The position numbers and the translations under genes are program-made. Below the pieces are notes generated by a model that did no database searches, was not told the DNA's origin, and saw only the letters and a program-made list of their open reading frames with translations. 64,000 bases of DNA. Source: Naematelia aurantialba (Eukaryota > Basidiomycota > Tremellomycetes > Tremellales > Naemateliaceae). The DNA lies in the NCBI GenBank assembly GCA_021527695.1, contig JAKFAO010000005.1:1488001-1552000 (forward strand), given 5' to 3'. This document shows positions 11,501 through 22,634 of this stretch, one piece after another (positions within the stretch are counted from its first letter, which is position 1; every line of letters begins with the position of its first letter).

Positions 11501-13095
11501 TGAGCGCAGTCTGGACTTCTGCCTCATCTTCCATCTAGAAAACATCAGGACAGCTACAGAAGGGAGCTCACAATTCGTTCCAACCGGCTCCTGCCCTGGC
11601 GATGGCTACGCAAGAGCTCTTTCGACAGGTCTTCGACCTTCTTGACCTGCAGAGTGGCTTTCTCTGACTTTTCCTTCTGATCTCTGATCGCGTCAGAGAT
11701 GAGAGTATTTCAACTCACTCTCTCAAGGCCTCTAATGGTTGACGTTGTTTGTTCAAGGCGGCGAGGCGTTTTTGCAGTTCCACCCTTTCTCTTCTCATGT
11801 CCAGTCGTGCTTTGTGGACGTCTCTATGTTCGGCGATTGTGACGGCTGCCGTCAAAACCTCGCGCTAAGTGGATCAGCACCTGTCGACATGCAGGCACAT
11901 ACCCGAAACTCTGCTTCCGTCCGATCTCGGAAGAGGGCAACGGTCGGCTCAAGGCGAGTCAATTTTGTTTTAAGATCATCTCGTCTTGCCAAATCCCGTT
12001 CATGGCTCTATCCAGTCAGTCAGGGACGATCATGTCTCCCACCTCTGATAGATCCTTGGCTTCGGCGCCCTTCTCTACCAAGGTAGCATGCCATTGAGTC
12101 AATCTTTGATCGCCGGCGGCTCGCATTGTCTCTTGCAGCACTACGACCGGTGCCATTTTTGCAAACTCGGCTACCTTGTCCTGTGGGAGGAAGGAGCTAA
12201 TCTTGTGAACGGGTCTTCAGATCAGAAAATGAAGGACCGACCAGAGATTGTTCGCCTGTATACAGAAGCTTCGCACTTTTTCTTTCACCTCAGCCGCGGG
12301 GGTCGGCTGACCTGGGATGAATTAGCGGCCACGATGTCTAGGAACTCACCATTGAGCTTCCATTCAGACTTGTTTCCTCCGTAGATCTTTCTCCAGATGA
12401 CCACATTACGCTTCCCCCGCCAGCCTTTGATCTCGATCTCTGTTTCCGCCTCCTCACAGCCCTGCTTGATGAATTGATGCAGCTCTTTTGCTCGACCCAT
12501 GAGCTTCGGCGGGAATCCCAGGCCAATAGCTATAGCCGCTGCGATGGATGATTTGCCGGTCCCATTCGGTCCGATGATCATATTCAGCCGCGGGCCTGGA
12601 TAAAACTCGACATGGTCGTATGTCATAAACTTGCGAGTCTTGATGCGCACGATAGAGCCAGCGACAAAACTGCAGGGCATGAGATGGTGTGCGCATTCGC
12701 AGATGAAGGTCTCACCCATCGTCGCCACGATCATACTCTGGACGCAAGCCAATTCTCCGCTGGACTTCACTTCCTTCTCCCGCCTGAACTGACCCTTCCT
12801 CTCTCTCCTCCGCCACGTTCCCGTCGATGTGCCCATTGCCGTTTGCTCGCTGCTTCCCTTTATCTCGGTGCCTATCAGCATTCCCAGACAACAGCTCATC
12901 GATGTCTGCGTCGTCGTCGTCCTCATCAGCGTCGTCCATTTCTTCCTCATCGTCTTGGCCTGTGTTACCAACAGCTGCAGCCCGTCGCCGTTTCTTCGGG
13001 TCCGGCGTTGGGAGATCCTCATCTTCGGACGCCACCACATCAGATGGTCTCTTGCTCCGCCGTCGGGAGGAAGAGCCCCCCTCGTCGACGTCCAT
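8579..13095 (-). CDS. SMC5: SMC5, structural maintenance of chromosomes protein 5
   Basis: Core ATPase of the SMC5/6 complex, which acts in the nucleus in recombinational repair and replication-fork maintenance. The N terminus is acidic and Ser/Arg-rich with KKRRR-type nuclear signals, followed by the Walker A region IIGPNGTGKSSIAAAIAIG and NNLCSFLPQDKVAEFA. Long Glu/Lys/Arg-rich coiled-coil segments flank a hinge. The ABC signature QSGGERSLATITYL is assembled across an intron (9133-9089), then Walker B FSLVDEINQGMDQRAE. The end was placed by splicing NNGAWLPDPLDKKQRFGS onto a last exon stopping at 8581-8579. Exon 1 is 13095-12716 and exon 2 12669-12350; introns are short throughout (38 nt for 12349-12312). 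It has well over ten exons, and internal borders were only spot-checked. Head to head with HFI1. Confidence 0.92.
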
Positions 13096-13399
13096 GCTCG
13101 AAATCAGGCGAGATGAGATGCTTGATGCGATAGAGAAGGACGCGTGAAACCGAAGCCCTCTTACGCGACCCGTGCCTAGAGTGATAACGATTGGCGTTTC
13201 ATGACGTGGACTCGTTGGTGGGCATCTCAGCTACGAAGAGGTGTACATCTATCCTTCCCTCACTAAAACCCCAGGCATACCGAGCCATCCACCTCGTACG
13301 GTGGCTGTATACGATAGTAGGATGCGGTTGTAAACGACACAAACTTCAAGCAAGCACGGAGACCCCCTCGTTCGCGCAGACGGTCCAATTCCTCCAGCC
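13096..13399. promoter_or_regulatory. Shared upstream region of SMC5 and HFI1
   Basis: 304 bp between divergent start codons. It contains the ACGCGT box described separately and a related TACGCGA near 13162. No other motif is clear. Confidence 0.5.
13140..13145. promoter_or_regulatory. MCB-like ACGCGT box upstream of SMC5
   Basis: A palindromic ACGCGT lies 45 bp upstream of the SMC5 start codon. In ascomycete yeasts this is the MBF site for G1/S transcription of replication and repair genes, which would fit SMC5. A six-base site can occur by chance, and it is 255 bp from the HFI1 start on the other side. Function here is inference. Confidence 0.35.
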
Positions 13400-14857
13400 A
13401 TGTCTCCTCAAGCGACCTCCTCCCAAACGTCTCCGTACAACGCCCATCGTACACTCTCTAGCCGCTTGGTATCGCCTGCAGATGTTCCTTTATCCCCAAC
13501 GAGGCTTCAAGCGTCATCGTTACCATTCCAACGGGCCGATGTCCACCTCATCAAGCAAGAGCTTCACGATGCTCTCGGTCGAGATGGTCTGCCTTACTGG
13601 AAGGCCCTGAACGGCTACTTGTTGGGACAAGTGGGCAGGGATGAGCTGCATTCCATGGTTCAGACGTGGCTCAAGGATAAAGACAGTAAGTATTGCGACA
13701 CGCCAAGTCTCATCAGACATCCAAGCCCTCTTTACCAACCCGCTCAACGTCCTTCCTGTGCGATGGCGTCTGTTCAATGAGAAAGCAAGAGCTGACAGGC
13801 TTGACAGTATCAATGCATGACAGGCTACTGGTATCGCTTCTGTATAATGCGGGCTCTCCAATATCGGTCTCGCAGCTGCCATCTTCGCCGCTTAATTCGC
13901 TCAAGCGCAAGCGTGCCCTGCCCGATGAACCCGACTTTGACATTGACGAGTCGTACATTGAGCCCAAAGCTCGAGTACAGCATTGGATCTCAGGGATCAA
14001 CGGCAAAGAGCGCGCCAGAATGCGACGGGCAGTCATGGAGCGGCAAGCGGGTGAGGAGGATGCAGAAGGGGAAGAAGAGGAGGATTGGACGACGGGCGCA
14101 GGCGGAGCGAAGGGGAAGAAGTGGGCTCCCGGTCAACGTCAGCTTTCATGTTTCCTTTGTACCCCTGAGCACAGACCTGACGACTTGTATAGCTGCAACA
14201 ATGCCTCCCTTGGCGGCCCCGTCTCGTTTGCTTCCCTCGGCCTCTCAGCTAGGATCACGACTGTCGCAGATCGCCAAATCAGGAGACCTCAACCTCTCTG
14301 CGAATGCCGTTGCAGAGATCGGCGAGTTCCTGGCTCTCGGTCTCGACAGCCAACTATCCGACATCCTCTACGCATTGGTGCATATGGTGGGCAAAGACCG
14401 GCCTGGGGCAGATACGATCCACGTGCGAAAAGGCGCCCGTGGCCGACAAGGGCTCGACACAGACGGGGATGCGCCGTATATCAAAACCGAGCCCGACACC
14501 GACGCTCTACCGAAACCCGACCTCGAGACATTCCAGCATCTCTTTGAGCTCTCGCCAAAACTACATCCACAGGCTTCCACGGCGCTGTACAAGCTGGCCA
14601 CGGGTCTTACCGCGGCAGAAGCTGAGCTAGCGGATCCGGTGAAGCACGAACGCAAGCCGGATCTGCGTTCTGAGCCGGTCAGTCCCATTGGGTTAGGTGC
14701 GGACGCGAGGATGCAGCGGCTCATGGACTGCGGGATACTGAAGCTCGATAAAGCAGGTAGGCAGGAAGACGGAGATTCAGGCAAGAAGGAGAAGAAGCAC
14801 AACCTGCATTGGAAGTACGAGGACCCGGCGGTGATCCTGAAAGACTTTCTGGGCTAG
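13400..14857 (+). CDS. HFI1: SAGA complex subunit Hfi1/Ada1 (TADA1-type histone fold protein)
   Basis: Hfi1 is a structural subunit of the SAGA transcription coactivator in the nucleus and pairs by its histone fold with TAF12. Three exons (13400-13685, 13808-14137, 14193-14857) give 426 residues. The SAGA-Tad1 signature is clear: IKQELHDALGRDGLPYWKAL then GQVGRDELHSMV, and after the first intron SMHDRLLVSLLYNA. The second half has an acidic tract (residues about 165-190), then a helical region and EDPAVILKDFLG at the end. Both introns end in canonical AG; intron 1 is 122 nt and contains frame stops. The upstream region is shared with SMC5. Confidence 0.9.
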
Positions 14858-15186
14858 GCGCAGGTCAACTCGATCCGAACATCGGCGCCCAGATAAGGGG
14901 CAGCATATTGTTGTAATGTGACACATTGTGACATTACCTCCATAGCACTCTGCATTTCGTTTCAAATGCGCGGCTAGTCGATTCAGAGCAAATTGGTCAG
15001 ACACGCCAAAAGCGCACGAGATGAAAACGCGAGAACATCGGCGTTTACTTAAATCCGATGACCAAAAGCTCCCGTCGTTCCTAAGGATTCCGCCACGTTC
15101 ACGTTGCAGGCAGCTTCTTCGAGCGTCGTGCATAGTGCCAATTCAGCCCTCATCGTTGCCATCTCGTCCATAACCTCACATCCAAC
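14858..15186. promoter_or_regulatory. HFI1 3' region and RPS28 promoter
   Basis: 329 bp between the HFI1 stop and the RPS28 start. It must hold the HFI1 terminator and the RPS28 promoter. I see no named element; TTGTAATGTGACACATTGTG near 14910 carries a short imperfect duplication. Confidence 0.4.
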
Positions 15187-16026
15187 ATGGTGAGTGTCTA
15201 GCTGTGTATGCGTGTGAGTTTGGATGCTGACGGTGCTACAGGAAGGTGCTACCAAGACCCCCGTCAAGCTTGCACGAGTGATCAAGGTGGGTTGTCGGTT
15301 TTCTCATCTGCTGGCAATGGCGAGATACGAGGATGGGCATGGTGGGAATAGATGGGGCAAGCGTGGGGCGGTCATATGCTACGGTGTGGCATATGGGATG
15401 AGCTATACGCGTCATTACGATGGAGGTTTGGGTGACGGATGGGACGGCTGGAAAGGCGAATAGGGTGCGGGTGATTGAACAGGCGCATCGTTGGAGATGC
15501 GGGACTGTGGGATCATCCAAACTCATCCAACCACCCACATGGAGGATACTTGATCGATCATGATACCCTCGCACCCTACTGGCCACTAAGTTCTAAATGG
15601 AGCTTGGAGACACGCAGATAGAGCGCGGTGCTAACTTCTCTAGGTCCTCGGCCGAACCGGATCGCGAGGTGGTGTGACCCAGGTGCGCGTCGAGTTCATG
15701 GACGACACATCTCGCAGCATCATCCGGAACGTCAAGGGCCCTGTGCGGGCCAACGACATCCTGGCACTTCTGGAGTCTGAGCGCGAGGCTCGGTGAGTCA
15801 CGTTCAATCTTCGTCTTGCCTCCTCGCGCCGCTTTCCCTTCCTCCCACACATTCGTCTTGAAAATCCTTATCCCCTCCCCTGTCTGGATCGTTGTTCACA
15901 TCTATGACTCCTGCGAACCGGGTTTTCGCTGTCCTTGATCTTTACTTCTCCCGTCGATTGGGTCTTGCGATTCACAGGAGTCTTAAGAGGAGCAAAGTCT
16001 AACCACACCGTAGTCGTCTGCGTTAA
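15187..16026 (+). CDS. RPS28: 40S ribosomal protein S28 (eS28)
   Basis: Four exons: 15187-15189 (the ATG codon alone), 15242-15286, 15644-15792 and 16014-16026 (13 nt). They encode exactly 69 residues, the universal S28 length. The sequence is highly conserved: [46 protein letters not shown] at the stop. Splicing straight after the start codon is common in ribosomal protein genes. The product is a small-subunit protein near the mRNA exit channel. Introns 2 (357 nt) and 3 (221 nt) are long for this genome and not repetitive, so they may carry regulation or a snoRNA; I could not recognise C/D or H/ACA boxes. Confidence 0.96.
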
Positions 16027-17595
16027 ACCCTCTCAAGTCTTGGTCGCTTCACCTATTCACGACGGCGCGATGCGGCGTGGATAGTCTCGCGGCTGAAGGT
16101 GTATGGAGTGGAGTAGGCGTGTATTGGTTGCACAGTAGCGGTCGTGGATTTCCGACGTGATGACATTCGACCTTTCGCATTCACTCAGGTTCTTTGCGGT
16201 CACCGAATCTCCACAAAACTCGCAGACATGGAGGGTCAGGACTGGATCGGTGCGACTAATGACACGCCTCAACCGTGACGGCAACCTGAAGCGCGTGTCA
16301 CGCCCATTGCGGAGTGCAAGACTGGAAGCGGCACTGCCGAGCTAGGGATGTTGGGTACGCACGACTGACCCATCCCTTCGCAGTCAGTGCGCCTACCGAA
16401 ACCTAATCTCGACGGCATGTCTGACATGTTTCAGAGATCAAACACTGACGCGCACCATTCATTGCATGCTGCGATCATCTTCATCGTTACTGATCCAGCT
16501 AACAGGCCGTCCGTCCTGGTGTCAAAACATCCCACCTGGTCACACCGGCCCAACGTCGACCCAATCCACGATAGTTGCATTGCAAGTCCCAAGCTTCCAA
16601 AGCCAGTCTTGCATTCAGCTATCTCGCGTCCGGGAACCATTGCGGTTCGCAGAAACACTGTGGTCTGCCAGTCTTTGCGTCCGCGTGCTCACTTGGCGTG
16701 CCGGCTGAACACCCACATCCTAAACCCGAGTTGGCTGATATACATGAGCACAGTCATAGATGATGCCTCGCCAAATGACCCGACCTCGTAAAAACGTAGG
16801 GGAAGCGAAGGAGGTTGGACGGTGGATGCTGTCCCGAGATAGCGCGCCGGCTCTCCAGACGCCCGACAGCCAGCTCATACGACCAAACACCGTCGTCTGT
16901 CCCCATCGCCATCACCATCAACGTGGCTTGTGCTTCAACCTTGATGCCTCGGCGTGGGCAACCAGGGTCCTCGCCGGGCACCTATCCCTTGCTTGCTGTC
17001 ACCTGGATACCGATGGTCCTTCCAACGCTGATGCAGGTCCCTTTTGTCCGTTTCAACAACACTCTGGTGCTGATATCTCGACTCTTGCCCCTGACTCGGT
17101 GACTCGATTTAGCTCGAGGCAGTTGATCGACAGTCCTTTGTGACGCCCTCTCCGAATGCCGCCCTGTTTCAGCGCTTGTTTCCCCTATGTCCCCCTCCTG
17201 AAACAAGGGACAATGCCGCAGGAGGGTGGATCCCTCTATCGCCGCTGCCTTTCATATCCCTCAACTTGCGTCCTGCCTTCGGATCTTTCAACCTGGAATG
17301 CGCCTGCAAGAGTATTAAAGGCCTGTGGAAGAGTCTCTTCTCCTCAATCCTAGCCTCCTTTCTTCTCACACTCTGAGGTATTGACTGCCTGGATTGCCTT
17401 GACCGTTGCAGGCATACATAGCTTGCTTTGTCTAACTTTTACCGTCTTTTCACCCACACTCCCTTGAGCCTCCAGCTGTTCTTCTGCCCCTTCCTGTTTT
17501 CATTCTCGTCTTCTGTGTGTAACTGCTGTCGAATCTGATCTGCCTACTCTGCGCGACACTCCTTGACTGAACGCCCTTCGGTGAAAGTTGGTGTG
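16027..17595. other. 1.57 kb intergenic region without a supported gene
   Basis: Several open frames of 60-135 codons exist on both strands but none has a recognisable domain, codon pattern or splice-linked neighbour. It separates RPS28 from the AA14-like gene and probably contains a long promoter or 5' UTR for the latter, pyrimidine-rich at 17340-17520. No repeats stand out. Confidence 0.5.
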
Positions 17596-19432
17596 ATGTC
17601 GCGAAGCAGTCGAGGTGCCATCGCGCTGGCAGCGCTGGGTCTGGCTGCATCTGTCAAAGCACAGTACGTTCCCTCACAACGACTGAAACTGTGACGTAAG
17701 AGGCACTGAAGGCAGACAGCTGTAGTGTCTTTCACAAATCCATCTACGGGTTGAATTGGCCCTACCAATCTACTGGTGAGTCAGGGCGTTGTGTTTTCTT
17801 GTTGGCCCGGCCCAAGCTTCGAACCGGCTTTGTCTCGCTCCAAACTGTACCCTGGGCTTCTCCTGCTAAGGTTTACCGCTGATCATGAACGGGTAGACAC
17901 AACACAAAACTGGAACAATAACATAGTGGTAAACCCATTGCGACAATCGGACAACCTCAGTTTGCCGGAATGGTGGGCGCACAACATGACGGGCTACCCG
18001 CCGAAGCCTGGAGACGTTTTTGAGCTCGTCTCGGGTAGCATGGTCATGAGTGAGTTGATCCCAGGCCTGCGGAATAATGCTGACCTGGTGCTCGTTGCTC
18101 TGGTCTGTTCTGGAATTCTCTTGCCCGATTGCTCGATTGCTCGCTCCGCCGTCTGCAGTCGAGATAAGCGACAACCGCTCCGGGGCTAACGCGACCCGTG
18201 ACCCCAGCCTAGCTGGACAGCCGCTGTACGAATTTGCGGCCGACGGCATGGCGATGCACCAGATGAATCCGCTTGTGGACTCGCCACCACCTGACCCCAA
18301 GTGGTTGGGCGGAACAGCGATCGCTATTGCGTACCAGAACCGCACGGAGGACCTGACGCCCGACGACTTTGTGGTCATCACCGCCAACCGCACCTCGGTC
18401 TTCTATCGCGAGCAGTATTACGAGATTCCGGCCAAGATGCCACCGTGCAACGGCGTGTGCAAGTGCAGTTGGCACTGGATCCACGAGGTCAGTGTCCTTG
18501 CGTGTGTCACTTCGTAGTTTTGGAAGGCTGATTCCAGCGCAGAAAGATCATGGAGAAGGCTACGGACAGGAGATGGTACGTCCCATCCGCGGTCCGACGG
18601 GCTCGCCCGTTTCAGCGTGCTCGGGCTTACCATGTTCGCGCAGTACCAGACCCTGTTTGACTGCATTGTGACGGGCGACACGGATGCGTCCAACACGATA
18701 CCGCTCGGCAGTGGCACGCTGCCGGTACTGTGCGAGGACGACATTTCGACATGCAACAATGGCCCCAAGAAGCCCATGTTCCTCTTCATGGCGGAGTACG
18801 TCGGGACGCTCGCCGGCCGCGCCGACCCGAGCTGACGCGCTTGCAGAGGCAACAACATGCCTGACCCGGGTGATGCTCCGAACCCATCGTACAACTACCG
18901 ATATGGATTCAACGATGGCGCCCAGGCCGTCTTTCCCGGCCAGACAGTGGTGCCGACGAACGCGTCCAACGTTGCAGGCAGCGCGCCTACTGCGAGTGGC
19001 AGCACCCCCGGAGCCTCTTCAGTGGCTGTCGGCGGTCCGTCCTCATCAACGAATACGTCCCTCGGTGGAGGCGGGTCGTCCACCTCTTCATCAGCGCCGA
19101 CTGGTTCGCCGTCCAGCCTGCTAGGAGGCGGATCTAGCGATTCGTCCGTCGCCACGTCTTCCGCCGCGCCTCCTGGTCCTTCAAACTCGAGTGCTTCTGC
19201 TTTGCCCGTGGCGGACCCGTCTGCCGACTCGTCCAGCGTGTCGGCCGGGTCTGCAACGACGACCAATAAGGTGGATATCGCGCAACCGAGCGGTACGAGT
19301 TCCAGCTCTAGCTCCGGCATCGACACGAACTCCAGCTCCAGCTCTACCGCCACGGCGGCTGCCACGTCCACCTCGAAGACAGCCTGCGCCGTCAAGAACC
19401 GCAAGCGGTCCCGCAGCAGACTAGACCACTAA
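17596..19432 (+). CDS. Secreted AA14-like copper monooxygenase with Ser-rich tail
   Basis: Seven exons begin at 17596 (17596-17663, 17720-17775, 17897-18049, from 18159 onward, the last ending at 19432). The signal peptide MSRSSRGAIALAALGLAASVKA is followed directly by His in HCSVFHKSIYGLNW, so cleavage would expose an N-terminal histidine, as in lytic polysaccharide monooxygenases. Further family matches are WWAHNMTGYPPKPGDVFEL, a second His in DGMAMHQMN, TAIAIAYQN, the axial Tyr region SVFYREQYYEIP and MPPCNGVCKCSWHWIHE. This order matches AA14 enzymes of basidiomycetes (xylan-active LPMOs). The last 170 residues are Ser/Thr/Gly-rich, likely O-glycosylated, ending in a basic KNRKRSRSR tail rather than a GPI signal. 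Two family cysteines seem absent. Substrate is unknown. Confidence 0.78.
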
Positions 19433-19589
19433 GTTATCAAGGCGCAGATACAGTCTGGTATTTGCTTTCACGGACCTTGGCTTGCTCGTGGATCATATGT
19501 GTAGTAGTGCCGAAACAAGTCGTTGAACTTGCTCAGCACGTCGGCGTACAGTATGTCTGGTACATGCATCTCTGGCGTCGCTCCGCTCA

Positions 19590-20574
19590 CTATGAGGCTA
19601 CAAAGTCTAGCAGCCCGGTCAAGGCGTACCACGAGCTCCCTGGGCCCTCTAGGACGTCGTTGACGCCGACGATGCTGTCGCTATCAGCGAACTGTGCCAT
19701 GGCTGTGCTGAGGAGGGAGGTGTAGCAATGCCGCAATTGAGAGGTGGGGTAGCAATTCCGCAGTTGAGATGTGCGTTGTAGCAATGCCAAATTTGACGCG
19801 GGTTCGCCAGGCAGAAAGGTGGCTAGTAGGCAAGCGAGGAGTAAGGAAGGAAGGCAAGGAAGAGCAAGGAATGAAGGCAAGGACGAGCAAGTACTCACAA
19901 GGTGGTGCCGGCTGGGAAGCGGTCTAGGGCTGGTGTGTGCCATGTAACCCTGTTGCCGCTGCTGCTTGCAATGTCGATGGGCTAGGCGGTATCAGTTGCA
20001 GTTCCAGCGACGATATGTCAAAGGAAGGGAAGAACGGTGAGGTCAAGAGTGAGGCGCAAACGCGCAAACGCGCAAAGGGAGAAGAGATAAAGGAGTAGAG
20101 GGTACAGGCACACCATGGCCGGGGGGAACCGCCGGCAAGTCCCAAACGCCAGAGGAAAACAGCCGAGGAAAGGACGAGGATGAGGACGAGGACGAAGGAC
20201 GAGGAAGAGGGCGAGGACGAGGAAGAGGGCGAGGACGAGGAAGAGGGAGAAAGAAGAAGAGGAAGAAAGAAGAAGAGGAAGAGAAGAGGATGAAGACGAG
20301 GACATGCACGCACCGCATAACTCTTCTGCCCAGGCCACTGGGGGATATAATACACCTCGTACCCCTGTCCACTTCCGCCCGTCCACGCGACCTCGACTTT
20401 CGAGTCCGCAGGCAGCGAGTGGCCGCGGAAATGCGAGGTGAGCTCGACCGGTTTGTACGGGTAGTACACGCTGTGGTCGTGTACTGGGGCGGGGAGGGGC
20501 GCGGCGAGTGTGGGGATGAGGGCTGATAGGAGGGCGAAGACGGCGAGCACGAGGAGGGAGAGGCGGTGAAGCAT
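19590..20574 (-). CDS. Small secreted protein, 153 residues, unknown function
   Basis: Three exons (20574-20314, 19981-19899, 19707-19590) sum to 154 codons. The start ATG opens a clear signal peptide (MLHRLSLLVLAVFALLSALI then PTLAAPLPAP). The mature part reads like a compact beta-rich domain: ELTSHFRGHSLPADSKVEVA, GSGQGYEVYYIPQWPGQ, then IDIASSSGNRVTWHTPALD and SSWYALTGLLDF at the end. The style recalls small extracellular Ig-like fungal proteins, but I cannot place it in a named family. Intron 1 is 332 nt and mostly purine-rich repeat on the plus strand. The frame stays open far upstream of the ATG; that part is repetitive and taken as 5' UTR. It converges with the AA14-like gene. Confidence 0.75.
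20198..20260. repeat. 18-bp purine repeat in intron 1 of the small secreted gene
   Basis: Three near-exact copies of GAGGACGAGGAAGAGGGC stand in tandem, inside a longer purine-only stretch from about 20155 to 20310. On the coding strand this is a long pyrimidine tract within the intron. Confidence 0.8.
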
Positions 20575-20596
20575 TGCGCAGAGTCGGCTGGACCTC

Positions 20597-20715
20597 GACG
20601 GACCACGGACAAGGACTTGGACCAGAACACTACTCGGACCACGAACAAGGACCACGGACAAGGACTCGGACCACAGACACGGATTTGGAGCACGAACACG
20701 GACCACGGACTGCAG
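20597..20715. repeat. Degenerate minisatellite upstream of the small secreted gene
   Basis: Repeated blocks based on GGACCACGGACAAGGACT fill about 120 bp just upstream of the start codon on the minus strand, so they lie in its promoter or 5' UTR. At least six recognisable partial copies differ by substitutions. Confidence 0.75.
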
Positions 20716-21597
20716 ATGTCGATGTCGGATGCAGATGGTAGGTCCAGATGACAGATGGAGGGGGGTCGAGCGCAGGCTATCGGGGGAGTGGGCCGTCAGT
20801 CGACGAGGCGCAGGCTTGACGGTGCTAGTCGGGCGAGGGGTTTTTACGGTCCAGTTGTCGAGACTGATGAAACAAGTTTTCCGAGGGTATCTATCTATAT
20901 ATACGAGGGCGACTGTGGACTGTGCGGCTTTGTGTGACTGTGCTTTTGTTTGCAGGCAGACGAGTGTGCGACAGGCGGTGTGTACGACAGACAGTGTACG
21001 ACGGACAGTGAGGACGACAGATGAGTGTGTGTGCGACAGCAACAGTGGTTGATGACGACGTCGGACGAGGATGGACAACGTCGACACCCAATCAACGACG
21101 GACCTATAACCAGCGCACAAGCCCCTGCTACCCCCTGCGCTACACCGCTCAACATCAGTATGTCACTCGGCTTGCCCTTGTCTCTGGAACCACCTTGGCC
21201 AAAATGTCCATCCGAAACACCCAGTCCCTGCTGCCCCTCGCCGGACCCCTGGCCCCCTCCCTAGTCGGGCCCAGCGAGGCCACCATCACCCACCCACCCT
21301 GACCCTAGATCAGCATGCTGGCCCGGCCGCAGACGGTCCACCTGCAGCTACAATCGCAATCTGCGCCACAGCCAACCCCCCAAAGCACCAAAGCCCTAAC
21401 GCCCTAAAAACAGTGCTACTGTGCCGCATGCCGCATGCCGCATGCCGTCTGCATCGCCGCTGATCCGCGCCAACGCGCTACACGTACACTATCTACCCGG
21501 GGGTGGTGGAGCGGTGCACCGACAGCGACAGCGACACACATCAGCATCAGAGGGCCAACGTCGCCCTGCCTTTCCCCTGCTAAACCTGCACCTGTCC

Positions 21598-21720
21598 TGC
21601 CTGTTGTCCTCTGTTGTCCTCTGGCATGTTGTCCGCCTGTCTTGCCGTGTTGTCCCGCCTGTTGTCCTGTTGTGTCCCGCTTGTTGTCCTGTTGTCCTGC
21701 CTGTTGTCCAGGTGGTGTCC
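21598..21720. repeat. TGTTGTCC minisatellite
   Basis: About eight to ten copies of a short unit, consensus CCTGTTGTCC with spacer changes (CTCTGTTGTCC, CGCCTGTTGTCC), occupy about 120 bp. Copies are imperfect. No gene covers it. Confidence 0.8.
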
Positions 21721-22634
21721 TTGTGGTCCGCCCTGACGTGCATCCCGCTTTTCGTATCCCACCAAGCGGGGTCCTCGTGCAAAACTGCAAGACATGGCGC
21801 ACTGGCCCCGACCCGCGTCTGCTACACCGCATCTCGAGCCGTCAGATGATGGCGCAGCGATAGCCCCAGTTTCGGGAACGGGACAGGGTCGGTGCCTGCG
21901 CCGAGAGCCCGGAGTAATCCAAACATCCCTTTAGCGAGCTCGGCATCTCCCCGTCCTTTGGCCCCTCCCGTTCGGCACCCCTTAAAACTACCGAAATCGG
22001 TAATGGACCCTGGATGCATCCCGTCTGTTCCTGATTGTTTGTTTGACCCGTTTCAGCCGTGGAGCGCTTTGTGCTTTGTGCTTTGTTGCTTGGTTGCTTT
22101 GTTCCCCTCCCCCTCTCTCGCCTTCGGCTGCCTGTTCCGCCCTCCCAACGTGCAGCTCTGCATACTACATGTGATGTGTTTGCCATGGCAGCTGTTTGTG
22201 GAACCTGGGCGTGTTTCAATGGACGGTGTTTCGGCTCGGACAATGTCGGCTCTTACAACCGGGCTCGCGGGCGAATATCAGAACGGAAAACTTTCGTCGC
22301 GTGGTGAGCGCGTGTTTGTGGTCTGTACAAAGCGTTATATCGACGACATCGTAAACGTGTACGACTAGACGTGTTGACGGTTCGTGGCATCGTACGCCCT
22401 CGTAGGGATATAGTGATTGCACATGGAGTACACATGTTGTGGTCGTCCGCTTTGTGACACGCCAAGGAGGCGCATGTAGGCCGAACATCACACTAAACTG
22501 CAAACTCAATCTTGACCGGCCCATACCTCGCTTTCCCATGGACACATGTCGGGACCTACGACACCTCGCACATGGGAGCCAGGTAAGCCGGGCACATGTT
22601 GCACGGAACGGCAATGCATCATCCTGTTTGCGGA

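Larger units (their letters stand above)
20575..22634. other. 2 kb repeat-rich intergenic block
   Basis: Between the small secreted gene's start and the end of the M64 gene, no open frame has recognisable homology or splicing support. It holds the 20597-20715 minisatellite, a GACAGACAGTG-type degenerate repeat near 20940-21030, three copies of GCCGCAT at 21423-21445, and the TGTTGTCC array at 21598-21720. A small undetected gene cannot be excluded. Confidence 0.5.

Noticed and set aside
17816..17830. GGTTCGAA on the minus strand as a tRNA B box
   Set aside because: No matching A box or acceptor stem; it lies inside an intron of the AA14-like gene.
19924..21120. 398-codon minus-strand frame running through and upstream of the small secreted gene
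   Set aside because: Only the part from 20574 to 20314 is protein-like; the rest is 5' repeats and an intron of pyrimidine repeats.
21598..21720. CRISPR-like appearance of short repeats
   Set aside because: Units are 8-12 bp, degenerate and without unique spacers; this is a eukaryotic minisatellite.
21421..21863. Overlapping 140-codon frames over the TGTTGTCC array
   Set aside because: Open frames produced by repeats (Cys/Pro/Val runs) in two frames at once; not coding-like.
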